The translations under genes were made by a program, and so were the position numbers. Below are positions 57,151-63,970 of a stretch of 64,000 bases of DNA, in pieces. Numbering within the stretch: the stretch's first letter is position 1; each line of letters opens with the position of its first letter. This DNA is from an uncultured Collinsella sp. (GTDB lineage Bacteria; Actinomycetota; Coriobacteriia; Coriobacteriales; Coriobacteriaceae). The stretch lies in the NCBI GenBank assembly GCA_902490365.1, contig CABUDQ010000002.1, positions 26,071-90,070 of the forward strand, in the 5' to 3' direction. The notes beneath the pieces are model-generated. The model had not been told where the DNA came from, searched no databases, and saw only the letters and a program-made list of their open reading frames with translations.

Positions 57151-57256
57151 AACAGTCAACCTTTCTACAAGGGTTTACCTACAGGTAGATATTTCAGATA
57201 GATCACTTGTGCCAAGCAGCGTGAGGTCGAGCACCCCACAAGCAAGTAGCCATAGG

Positions 57257-57372
57257 AGGCGGACGGAGGACTTTGCTCCGTCGCGAGTTCCGCACGAGCC
57301 GGAGAGCACTTAATGTGCTCTCCGTGCGAGCAGGACTGTCCGAGCAGGGAGTAAAGTCCTCCGGCTGCCTCC
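57257..57372. repeat. 116-bp multi-stem inverted repeat between ygeX and ygeY
   Basis: Outer arms of 25 bp (57257-57281 and 57348-57372; core GGAGGACTTT / AAAGTCCTCC) pair with three mismatches, counting wobbles. A central hairpin GGAGAGCAC-TTAAT-GTGCTCTCC lies at 57301-57322. It may be an intra-operon structured RNA, a transcription attenuator, or a repeat element. No second copy was found here. Confidence 0.75.
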
Positions 57373-57387
57373 GGACAGGTCAGTCTG

Positions 57388-58602
57388 CTAGCAGGTCGGA
57401 TACTCGCCCTCCCAGACGATGCGACGGTACTGATCCGGATCGGTGTCGCCCTCGGTGGAGAAGCAGAGCACGGAGCTCGTCTTGTCCAGGCCGATGAGCT
57501 CCTTGAGCTCGGCGTACTCGGGATCGAGCATAAGGGTCTCGACCAGACCGGTGGTCACGGCGCCGGACTCGCCGGAGATAACGCGCGGGTCGCCCTTCTC
57601 GGGAGCGCCCAGGGTGCGCATGCCGCGAGCGGTGACCCAGTCGGGGCAGGACACGAAGGCGGTGGTGTGGTTGCGCAGGATATCCCAACCCAGGATGTTG
57701 GGCTCGCCGCAGCACAGGCCGGCCATGATGGAGGGCATGTCGCCGTCCACGATGCGCGGATCGCCGTCGCCGGCGGCAGCGCCCTTGTACAGGCAGGCGG
57801 CAGGCGCGCACTCGACCACGACGAAGGTGGGCGGGTTATCGGGATACAGGTTGGTGAAGTAGCCCACCACGGCGCCGGCGAGCGAGCCCACGCCAGCCTG
57901 GACAAAGACGTGCGTCGGGCGGTTGATGGCCATCTCGCGCAGCTGCTCGGCAGCCTCGGAAGCCATGGTGCCGTAGCCCTCCATGATCCAGGACGGGATC
58001 TTCTCGTAGCCCTCCCAGGCGGTATCCTGAACGATGACGCCGCGCTCGCAGGCGTCGGCCTCGGCGGCGGCCATGCGCACGCACTCGTCGTAGTTGACCT
58101 CTTCGATGGTCACCGTGGCGCCCTCGGCGGCGATGTTATCGAAGCGGGGCTTGGTGGAACCCTTGGGCATGTGCACGACAGCCTTCTGGCCCAGCTTGTT
58201 GGCAGCCCATGCCACGCCACGGCCATGGTTGCCATCGGTAGCGGTAAAGAAGGTGGCCTGGCCAAAGTCCTTGGCAAGCTGATCGGAGGTCAGGTAATCG
58301 AAGGTGCACTCGGCAACGTCCTTGCCGGTCTCGTCGGCAATGTAGTTGGCCATGGCAAACGAGCCGCCCAGGACCTTAAAGGCGTTGAGGCCAAAGCGAT
58401 AGCTCTCGTCCTTAACGCACAGGTTGGACAGGCCCAGGCGCGCGGCCTGGCCGTCCAGGCGGGCAAGCGGAGTAACGGTGTACTGGGGGAACGACTGGTG
58501 GAAGGCGCGGGCCTTCTTCACGTGGTCGAGGCTCATGATTCCCAAGTGCTTGTCATCGCTCTTGGGCATCGTGTTGCCCGCCCACTGGATCTTATCGGCC
58601 AT
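57388..58602 (-). CDS. ygeX: Diaminopropionate ammonia-lyase YgeX
   Basis: 404-aa fold-type II PLP enzyme degrading 2,3-diaminopropionate to pyruvate and ammonia. The PLP lysine is K76 in RFGLNAFKVLGGSFAMAN. FFTATDGNHGRGVAWAANKL and FVQAGVGSLAGAVVGYFTN (phosphate-binding glycines) match the family. ATG 58602 has AAGGAGTTCACC upstream. First gene of the minus-strand cluster, divergent from the PAS-HTH regulator, whose probable operators lie about 95-160 bp upstream. Confidence 0.93.
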   Translation of the reverse strand: MADKIQWAGNTMPKSDDKHLGIMSLDHVKKARAFHQSFPQYTVTPLARLDGQAARLGLSNLCVKDESYRFGLNAFKVLGGSFAMANYIADETGKDVAECTFDYLTSDQLAKDFGQATFFTATDGNHGRGVAWAANKLGQKAVVHMPKGSTKPRFDNIAAEGATVTIEEVNYDECVRMAAAEADACERGVIVQDTAWEGYEKIPSWIMEGYGTMASEAAEQLREMAINRPTHVFVQAGVGSLAGAVVGYFTNLYPDNPPTFVVVECAPAACLYKGAAAGDGDPRIVDGDMPSIMAGLCCGEPNILGWDILRNHTTAFVSCPDWVTARGMRTLGAPEKGDPRVISGESGAVTTGLVETLMLDPEYAELKELIGLDKTSSVLCFSTEGDTDPDQYRRIVWEGEYPTC

Positions 58603-58694
58603 ACGGTGAACTCCTTAAGTTCTCTCTTGCCGGCCCCCGCATACGCGTTTCAGCCCGATCCCATTCACACGGCTGAACTTTTATGTGGATGCCA

Positions 58695-58709
58695 AACAAA
58701 AAGTTTGTT
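58695..58709. promoter_or_regulatory. Palindromic operator 1, AACAAA-N3-TTTGTT
   Basis: AACAAAAAGTTTGTT, a perfect palindrome around 3 bp, in the ygeX/regulator divergent region. It is followed by AG, which makes a 17-bp match (15 of 17) with the inverted second site. Confidence 0.7.
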
Positions 58710-58745
58710 AGCACTGTTCTATCACACTTTTTGATTGGAAAACCT

Positions 58746-58760
58746 AACAAATTGTTTGTT
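58746..58760. promoter_or_regulatory. Palindromic operator 2, AACAAA-N3-TTTGTT
   Basis: AACAAATTGTTTGTT, same palindrome. Its centre is 51 bp from the first, close to five helical turns. The pair is a likely binding site of the adjacent YheO/DauR-type regulator. Confidence 0.7.
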
Positions 58761-58879
58761 GCCGTAATCGGTACCTTTTCGCCGCCGAACGGTCACATAA
58801 CACAGCGACGATTTCGTTATTTGCGAACAAGTGGGGTTTATGGCACAGTGAGCCCAAACTAATTTTTAGGAAGGCACCC

Positions 58880-59533
58880 ATGACCCCCGCACAGATTGAG
58901 TTTTACAAGCGCCTCGCACACGGTCTGGCGCTCCAATTTGGTCCCAACTGCGAAGTCGTCGTCCACGATCTGGAGACCGAGGACGTGGACCACTCCATCG
59001 TGGTGATCGAAAACGGCCACGTCAGCGGGCGCAAACTGGGTGACGGCCCCAGCCATATTGTGTTTGAGTCCATGCACGAGGGCACCACCGACGTGCACGA
59101 CCGCGAGCCGTACCTCACCAAAACCACCGACGGCAAGCTGCTCAAGTCCTCGACCATCTTTATCCGCAACGACGAGGGCAAGCCCGTCGGCATTTTGGGC
59201 ATCAACTTTGACATTACGCTTATGAAGGCTTTTGAGCGTTCGCTCGACGCCTTTACCGGCACCGGCGGCACGGGCTACACCGAGCCCGAGCCCATTACCA
59301 AGAACATCGGCGACCTGCTCGAGGACCTGCTGCACGAGTGCGAACAGTTTGTGGGCAAGCCCGCGGCACTCATGACCAAAGACGAGCGCATTCGTGCCAT
59401 TGGCTACCTCGACCGTCGCGGCGCCTTCCTCATTTCCAAGTCGAGCGAACGCGCCTGCGAGTTCTTTGGCATCTCCAAGTACAGCTTCTATAGCTACCTC
59501 AATGAGGCCAAGGCGGCGGCCGGCGACAAGTAG
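58880..59533 (+). CDS. PAS-like/HTH transcriptional regulator, YheO/DauR family
   Basis: 217-aa regulator: the N-terminal YheO-type PAS domain (about 10-118; LALQFGPNCEVVVHDLETED, IFIRNDEGKPVGILGINFDI) and a C-terminal HTH (about 165-212; AIGYLDRRGAFLISKSSERA, FFGISKYSFYSYLNE). DauR members sense amino-acid-type ligands and control catabolic operons. Divergent from ygeX, with two matching palindromes between them, so it probably regulates the ygeX-ygeY-ygeW genes and itself. TTAGGAAGGCACCC is the Shine-Dalgarno. Confidence 0.9.
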   Translation: MTPAQIEFYKRLAHGLALQFGPNCEVVVHDLETEDVDHSIVVIENGHVSGRKLGDGPSHIVFESMHEGTTDVHDREPYLTKTTDGKLLKSSTIFIRNDEGKPVGILGINFDITLMKAFERSLDAFTGTGGTGYTEPEPITKNIGDLLEDLLHECEQFVGKPAALMTKDERIRAIGYLDRRGAFLISKSSERACEFFGISKYSFYSYLNEAKAAAGDK

Positions 59534-59656
59534 GCACTCGCCTAGATTGCCCCTCCCCTTTTGGGCGCGAGTTCTGGAAAGCTCGAATCCAAGACCGAGC
59601 CGCTTGGGAAGTTCCATATAATCGATGTCATTAGTATTTCGAAAGGGTGGAACAGA

Positions 59657-60667
59657 ATGGCGTTGAGCAAGGCATCATGCACCGGTCGCGGATTGATTCC
59701 GGCAATTGGTGGACATGTGCACCGCATGTTCGATGAGGGTGAAGACGACCTGTTTTCACTGAGCCTTGACGACGTGATGGATGATCGCCCGTGGACCGCC
59801 GACGAACTCATGGGCGGCGGGGCTCGCCCGTCAAGCCCCAATCCCGCACTTGCGCCTAAGCCCGCATCTGCGCCGGCTCCTGCGCAGTCGCCTGTTTCGA
59901 CGCCCGCGTCTGCGCCCACACCCACTTCGGCGCCCACGCCCACTCCCCGCCCCGCAAGCGACCCGTCCGAGACGGCGGCGTTTCTCGCTGCAGCGGCACA
60001 GCGCCCCACGGCAGACAGCACAATTCGCTACGCTGCCCCGCAGCAGCCGGCATACACGGCTCCCGAGCCCGAGCTCGAGCCGCCTGTCATGGATCTGGAT
60101 GATCTTTCCAACCGCCAGTTTGCCTTTGATTCCTGGGCGGCGGCAGATTTGGACGAGACCTCGGGCGGCATGCCGGCGCTCAACATTCCGGTAAACCCCC
60201 TGTTTGCGGCTGCCGAGGAACGCGACTCCGCATACGACAACACCGCAGCATACGCCAACCGCCCGAGCGAACAGCCTCGCGCCAGCCGCATCGAAACCGA
60301 GGATTACGGCCAAGCGTCGCGCGGCTATTCTCGTGACCCGTTTGCTGCCACGCCCGCCCCCGATTACAACCAAGCGAGCGTAAAGGCAGCCTCGGCATCG
60401 TCGTATACCCACGGCACCGACGATAAGCGCGCCGCCGATTACCACACCGAAGAAGAACCGCCGCGCTTTTCGGAGTTTTCGCATGCGGCAAAGGTTGTCT
60501 TTATCGCCATCATCATCGCTCTGCTCGGCGTGATTGCGTTTGAGGGATTCCAGCTGTTCCGCGGCCCCACTGCGTCTGAATCGGAAACGCAGAAAGCAGA
60601 GGACGACAACCAGTACCTGGACATCAACACCCTCAAGGGCGACCCCAACGACGGAGACGACGAGTAG
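59657..60667 (+). CDS. Pro/Ala-rich single-pass membrane protein, unknown
   Basis: 336 aa. It starts at ATG 59657 (AAAGGGTGGAAC upstream); a longer frame has no Shine-Dalgarno. Residues about 55-110 are a Pro/Ala/Thr/Ser-rich linker of AP, SP and TP repeats. The middle is acidic and disordered, and one TM helix lies near the C-terminus (KVVFIAIIIALLGVIAFEGF, about 284-303), followed by a short acidic tail. The long N-terminal part is expected in the cytoplasm. No known domain. It stands alone; its neighbours give no hint of function. Confidence 0.75.
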   Translation: MALSKASCTGRGLIPAIGGHVHRMFDEGEDDLFSLSLDDVMDDRPWTADELMGGGARPSSPNPALAPKPASAPAPAQSPVSTPASAPTPTSAPTPTPRPASDPSETAAFLAAAAQRPTADSTIRYAAPQQPAYTAPEPELEPPVMDLDDLSNRQFAFDSWAAADLDETSGGMPALNIPVNPLFAAAEERDSAYDNTAAYANRPSEQPRASRIETEDYGQASRGYSRDPFAATPAPDYNQASVKAASASSYTHGTDDKRAADYHTEEEPPRFSEFSHAAKVVFIAIIIALLGVIAFEGFQLFRGPTASESETQKAEDDNQYLDINTLKGDPNDGDDE

Positions 60668-60735
60668 CAAGGGTTGGGAGCGGCTGAAGCGTCCGTATGT
60701 AGCACCAGCTTCTACGTGCTGTTTTGTCATCCGGT

Positions 60736-60867
60736 TACACTTTTCCGGATGTTTAGACCGTCGGATTCGACACTTTTCCGTACTTTTGAGGTGGCGATTT
60801 CGACACTTTTCCGTACTTTCATACGGCTGATTTCGACACTTTTCCGGATAATTGCCGTGTAATCAAG
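60736..60867. repeat. 33-bp tandem repeat array, four copies
   Basis: Starts at 60736, 60769, 60802 and 60835, a period of exactly 33 bp. Each begins (T/G)ACACTTTTCCG; the first three end GATTTC or GGATTC. The rest of each unit is variable. No gene starts directly after it on the strand reading CGGAAAAGTGTC. A short overlapping frame on the plus strand (STLFRTF repeats) is not convincing. Confidence 0.9.
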
Positions 60868-60955
60868 CGCCGTCTGCACATCATTTCGCAGGCGGCGCTT
60901 GATTTCTGTCCGCGCGTGCTGATAGACTCCATCGTGCCCGCAAGGAGCGGGCGCG

Positions 60956-61044
60956 TTTTATCCAGAGTCGGGGTAGAGAGTTGGCTCCACGATCCCGACG
61001 CCAACCGGCCAAGAGGCACGGTGGCCCTGCCAACATCGATGAAA
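60956..61044 (+). promoter_or_regulatory. SAM-riboswitch-clan-like leader element
   Basis: It opens TTTTATCCAGAG, like S-box RNAs. P1 TTTTATC (60956-60962) pairs with GATGAAA (61038-61044). P2 is GTCGGG/CCCGAC (60967-60972 / 60994-60999). The P2 loop GTTGGC (60980-60985) pairs with GCCAAC (61000-61005) as a pseudoknot. P3 is GGCC/GGCC. The 3' side of P1 overlaps the Shine-Dalgarno AAAGGAG of the next gene, which suggests translational control. It is shorter than classical SAM-I and may be a SAM-I/IV variant. Confidence 0.5.
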
Positions 61045-61053
61045 GGAGTCCGT

Positions 61054-61476
61054 ATGGACAATTTCTCTGTGCGCAGCGAGCGCAACTTCCACAACCTGGT
61101 CGTCAAACCGAATCACATGCATCTTCTGGATAAGCCAAATGGCTACGCCTCGGCCATGGTCAAGAGCAGCCTCTCCCACCAGATGCGCTTTACAGTACAG
61201 AAGCTCGAGGAAGAGCTCTGCACCGCTGGCAATCCACATGTGTTGCAGATCAAGTTGCTCGGAGATGACTCGCGTGAGCCGTCTATCTGGGAGCTGTTTG
61301 CAGACGGCAAGTGCGTTGCGGACGGATCTGGCGCCTTTGCACGCGAGTGCTTCTGCGAGGGCGCCGAGGTATTCCTGGACCTGTGCCGCGACGCCGTGCG
61401 CGCGGCCGAGCTGCGCCAGCGGAGCCAAAGGGAGTATGAGCTGCTGAGTGCCGCGCGCGGGATTGCAGGGGTGTAG
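61054..61476 (+). CDS. Hypothetical protein under a riboswitch-like leader
   Basis: 140-aa soluble protein of unknown function (MDNFSVRSERNFHNLVVKPN at the start). No transmembrane segment or known domain is recognised. The central part is predicted alpha/beta with HVLQIKLLGDDSREPSIWEL, and the end is helical (ELRQRSQREYELLSAAR). ATG 61054 has AAAGGAG upstream. The leader resembles a SAM-binding riboswitch, which would tie the gene to methionine or SAM metabolism, but nothing in the protein itself supports that. Confidence 0.7.
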   Translation: MDNFSVRSERNFHNLVVKPNHMHLLDKPNGYASAMVKSSLSHQMRFTVQKLEEELCTAGNPHVLQIKLLGDDSREPSIWELFADGKCVADGSGAFARECFCEGAEVFLDLCRDAVRAAELRQRSQREYELLSAARGIAGV

Positions 61477-61586
61477 GCAGACAGACCAGACAGCTCGTCA
61501 TACTGGTTGACGCTTCGATTCAAACAGCAGGGCGAAGTCGCGCTTACAATCCCGCCATGCCAAACCGAATGGCGTTCTCAAAAGGT

Positions 61587-62321
61587 CTACCTCCCCTCCG
61601 CCTTCAGCTTCAGCAGCAGGTCTCCCAGCTCGGGGCACTTGCTGGAAAGACGCGTCTGGGCTCGCTCGCCCATCCCCCATCGTTGGCGGATCTCCTGGGC
61701 GTGCGGACTCACACGGTAGTTCCCGTCCATCATCTGCTTGAGCAGCTTGGCGGTCACGCGCGCATCGGCAAGGGCGCTGTGGGCGTGGCCCGTCGACTCG
61801 TCGAACTCGATGCCAAACCACGTCGCCGCGTCACTCAAAGAGACGCACCCGTGGCTGCCCACGTCCATGATCGAGGTGTAAAACGCCTGCAGGTCGGCCC
61901 AGTCCGTAGGAAATGCGGAAAGATCAATGTGCTTTGCCTGGCACTCGGTCAAAAGCTGTCGACGGTCCGTCCCGCTCCAACAGACCACTTGGGCGGAGTA
62001 GCGCCCGATCCAATCGCTGAGCCTTTTGATCATCATGTAGAGCGGATCGGCCATCGCGGTGCCCACGGCCGATATCCCTGTGAGCTCGCGGACGGGGAAC
62101 GCAACGCCTTCGGTAAATTCCGTCTGTACAAACTGCGAGAACTCGCCCATAACGTTGCCGTGGTAATCGAGCTTGACGGCGCCGACCTCGATAATCTCGT
62201 TACGCAGTCCACGGCGCTGGCGCTGCTTTGGCGCCGGCGCAAACTCAAAGTCCAGCACGATCTGGCGCGCAAAGTTCGTCGTATCGATAGCCGAGATACA
62301 CGGCGTCTTTTCAGCTGACAC
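61587..62321 (-). CDS. DEDDh-family 3'-5' exonuclease
   Basis: 244-aa exonuclease of the RNase T/DnaQ (DEDDh) superfamily. Catalytic residues: Asp and Glu in IVLDFEFAP, the ExoII-type Asp region near VVCWSGTDRRQL, and ExoIII HAHSALADARVTAKLLKQMM (His and Asp). It resembles inhibitor-of-KinA or ExoI-type stand-alone exonucleases; the nucleic-acid substrate is not known. Monocistronic. Confidence 0.88.
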   Translation of the reverse strand: MSAEKTPCISAIDTTNFARQIVLDFEFAPAPKQRQRRGLRNEIIEVGAVKLDYHGNVMGEFSQFVQTEFTEGVAFPVRELTGISAVGTAMADPLYMMIKRLSDWIGRYSAQVVCWSGTDRRQLLTECQAKHIDLSAFPTDWADLQAFYTSIMDVGSHGCVSLSDAATWFGIEFDESTGHAHSALADARVTAKLLKQMMDGNYRVSPHAQEIRQRWGMGERAQTRLSSKCPELGDLLLKLKAEGR

Positions 62322-62551
62322 GGTTGGGCCTTTCTCCGTTGCCTGCCGCTTGCTACATAGGCGGCTACATTGCCGTAAAGATAGGCGCCCGTGCGGACAT
62401 GAAATCGCACAGTGCAGCTTTCCGGCATCCTTGCGTAAAGCTGCGCTTTGAGATGGTCACGTCGCTGTTATTATCGAACATATATTCGTATTTATGGCTG
62501 CAGTTTGATAGACTGGTTATTGTTGACGGCAGTTCCATGTGCCGGGCAGCG

Positions 62552-62570
62552 CCCTCCATGCGACGGGAGG
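62552..62570 (+). promoter_or_regulatory. Shine-Dalgarno-sequestering hairpin
   Basis: CCCTCC (62552-62557), loop ATGCGAC, GGGAGG (62565-62570): the Shine-Dalgarno of the small ORF is fully paired. This arrangement is typical of type I toxin mRNAs. Confidence 0.7.
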
Positions 62571-62578
62571 TGATGCCC

Positions 62579-62704
62579 ATGACCGATCTGACTGATTTTG
62601 TGAAGCTCCTGACCGCTTTGGTCTCGCTCCTCACGGCGCTTATCGGACTTACCGAGGCACTCAAGCAGCATACGAAGCATAAAAAGAGGGGTCGACGCCG
62701 CTAA
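62579..62704 (+). CDS. Small hydrophobic-basic peptide, candidate type I toxin or holin-like
   Basis: 41 aa: one hydrophobic helix (FVKLLTALVSLLTALIGLTE, about residues 7-26) followed by a strongly basic tail (HTKHKKRGRRR). The start is ATG 62579, 8 bp after GGGAGG. The Shine-Dalgarno is locked in a 6-bp hairpin and a long-range inverted repeat encloses the gene, so translation should be tightly controlled. The layout (short membrane peptide, basic C-terminus, structured mRNA) matches type I toxins in general; I do not recognise a named family. It could also be a small membrane regulator. Confidence 0.6.
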   Translation: MTDLTDFVKLLTALVSLLTALIGLTEALKQHTKHKKRGRRR

Positions 62705-62720
62705 GGCGATGACCCCTTAA
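62688..62720 (+). terminator. Hairpin at the end of the small ORF
   Basis: GGGGTC/GACCCC outer stem with inner CGCC/GGCG, overlapping the stop codon and followed by TTAA. The T-run is poor, so termination is uncertain. Confidence 0.5.
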
Positions 62721-62843
62721 TCCAAGCAACGGCGCTGCCCAGCTCTTCACTACTTGGGCTGCCGTCGACCTTATTTTACCCACGGGCACCGGGTTTACCA
62801 AATGGATTTTCGGTAAAGGAAGCACGGCACGCCCGCAAAAACA

Positions 62844-63496
62844 CTACGCCCCAAGTGCCGCCACGGGGATCACCGCCACGCCGTCGTCGCGTGTGTAGGC
62901 AATGCTCCCCTTTCCAACCACGACCGGCAAAAACGCCGGCGCGGCATTCTGGGCGTCAGGATTGGAGAGCACTTTCCTCTCCAGCGCCTTGAGATTTCTC
63001 GCTCCATCGTCTGCTTTCGCATCGCTCAGCTTGACCTCGATGGCTCCTCAGCGCCCGTCGTGCTCAACGATCAGATCGACCTCAAGGCCCTTCTCATCTC
63101 GGAAATAATGGACACTGTTGTCGACACCGCCGTAGGTGGAAAGGAACACGCGCACGTCGCGCAGAACGAGGTTCTCAAAGAGCATCCCAAACGTTTGCAT
63201 ATCGCCAAGCAGCCGCTCAGGGGTAGCCCCCAGCAACGTCGCCGCAAGTAACGGGTCGCAGAAGTAGCGCTTGGGGCGCACGCGAACGCGGGCCTTCGAG
63301 CGCATGGGCGGCTCCCATCCGCACAGGTCCTCGGTCAGCTTGAGCCTGTTGAAGAGGTCCAGGTACGCAGCGATGGTCCTCTCGTCGGGACCCGCCTCGC
63401 CGTACGAGACATCCTTCATGAGCGTCTTGTACGTGACAGCCTGGCTCTCGTTCATGGCAAGAGCTCGCAAAAGGCCGTGTGCAAGCTCGGGCGATC
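62844..63496 (-). pseudogene. DUF4143 ATPase remnant with an in-frame stop
   Basis: The C-terminal DUF4143 domain of an AAA-type ATPase: PKRYFCDPLLAATLLGATPE, TFGMLFENLVLRDVRVFLS and HYFRDEKGLEVDLIVEHDGR, then TGA (63048-63050), after which the same frame continues GAIEVKLSDAKADDGARNLK to a stop at 62844. The family usually has Trp at this point (DGRWGAIEVKL), so a TGG-to-TGA change is likely. The N-terminal AAA domain with its P-loop is absent, ending at the 23-bp repeat array. Confidence 0.8.
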
Positions 63497-63512
63497 ATGC
63501 GATATGCGAAAT

Positions 63513-63590
63513 TACGCCATTCTCAATGCGGATTTTACGCTACTTTCAATGTAGTTTTTACGCCATTCTCATTGAAGGTTTTATGCTTGG
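63513..63590. repeat. 23-bp tandem repeat array, three full copies
   Basis: Starts at 63513, 63536 and 63559, with a fourth partial at 63582: period 23 bp. Units are TACGCCATTCTCAATG-like. It lies exactly where the DUF4143 gene is truncated. Confidence 0.8.
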
Positions 63591-63691
63591 CATCCTTAGC
63601 GCGACGCTCGCTCAACCCCTGACCACCGGATTGCCCGAATTCCGGGATGCTGCCTCCGCTCCAAACAAAAGGCCCCGACTCGCGATGAGCT

Positions 63692-63729
63692 GCCTCCCAT
63701 TTCTTGAACATTAGAAATGGGAGGCTTTC
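63692..63729 (+). terminator. Strong hairpin terminator
   Basis: GCCTCCCATTTCT, 8-nt loop, AGAAATGGGAGGC, then TTTCC. No gene ends nearby on this strand, so it may belong to a deleted gene. Confidence 0.6.
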
Positions 63730-63746
63730 CACCCCATGCCTCTATC

Positions 63747-63950
63747 GGAAACGGCATCCCGTCCTGAGCATCGAATCCGGGACGTAGTTTCCGCATGCGG
63801 CTTCGTTAGGAAAGCATGTTCTACTCTGAGCGCTCATTCCGGGGTGCAATTTCCGCCAGAGACGCCGCCGGGAAAGCACATCCCGGTTTGGAGCCGAAAT
63901 CTGGGATGTAGTTTCCGCTTGAAGGGCGATCCGAAAAGCACGTCCGGTAG
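63747..63950. repeat. 62-bp tandem array of palindromic units
   Basis: Unit starts at 63747, 63809 and 63871, and a partial at 63933: period exactly 62 bp. Each full unit runs GGAAA...TTTCCGC and is imperfectly palindromic (GCAYRTCCCG / CCGGGAYGTA in units 1 and 3), followed by about 14 variable bases. REP/BIME-like. Confidence 0.8.
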
Positions 63951-63970
63951 CGCGCAGAGATGTGGTGTAA

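Larger units (their letters stand above)
62522..62769. repeat. Long-range inverted repeat enclosing the small hydrophobic ORF
   Basis: GTTGACGGCAG (62522-62532) pairs with CTGCCGTCGAC (62759-62769; one G-U). GGGCAGCGCC (62544-62553) pairs with GGCGCTGCCC (62731-62740). Nested order gives a closing stem for the transcript of the 41-aa gene. Confidence 0.75.

Noticed and set aside
55678..57201. A 507-aa plus-strand frame
   Set aside because: Antisense to ygeY; low-complexity Gly/Val/Asp composition.
60674..60862. A 62-aa plus-strand repeat peptide (STLFRTF units)
   Set aside because: No Shine-Dalgarno. The repeat is better explained at DNA level since the conserved core does not follow codon constraints.
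60736..60867. CRISPR array
   Set aside because: Units are 33 bp with a conserved 11-bp core and no separate repeat/spacer pattern; no cas genes in the window.
63747..63950. CRISPR array (62-bp period)
   Set aside because: Repeat parts are too divergent and palindromic over most of the unit, variable parts are only about 14 bp, and there are no cas genes.
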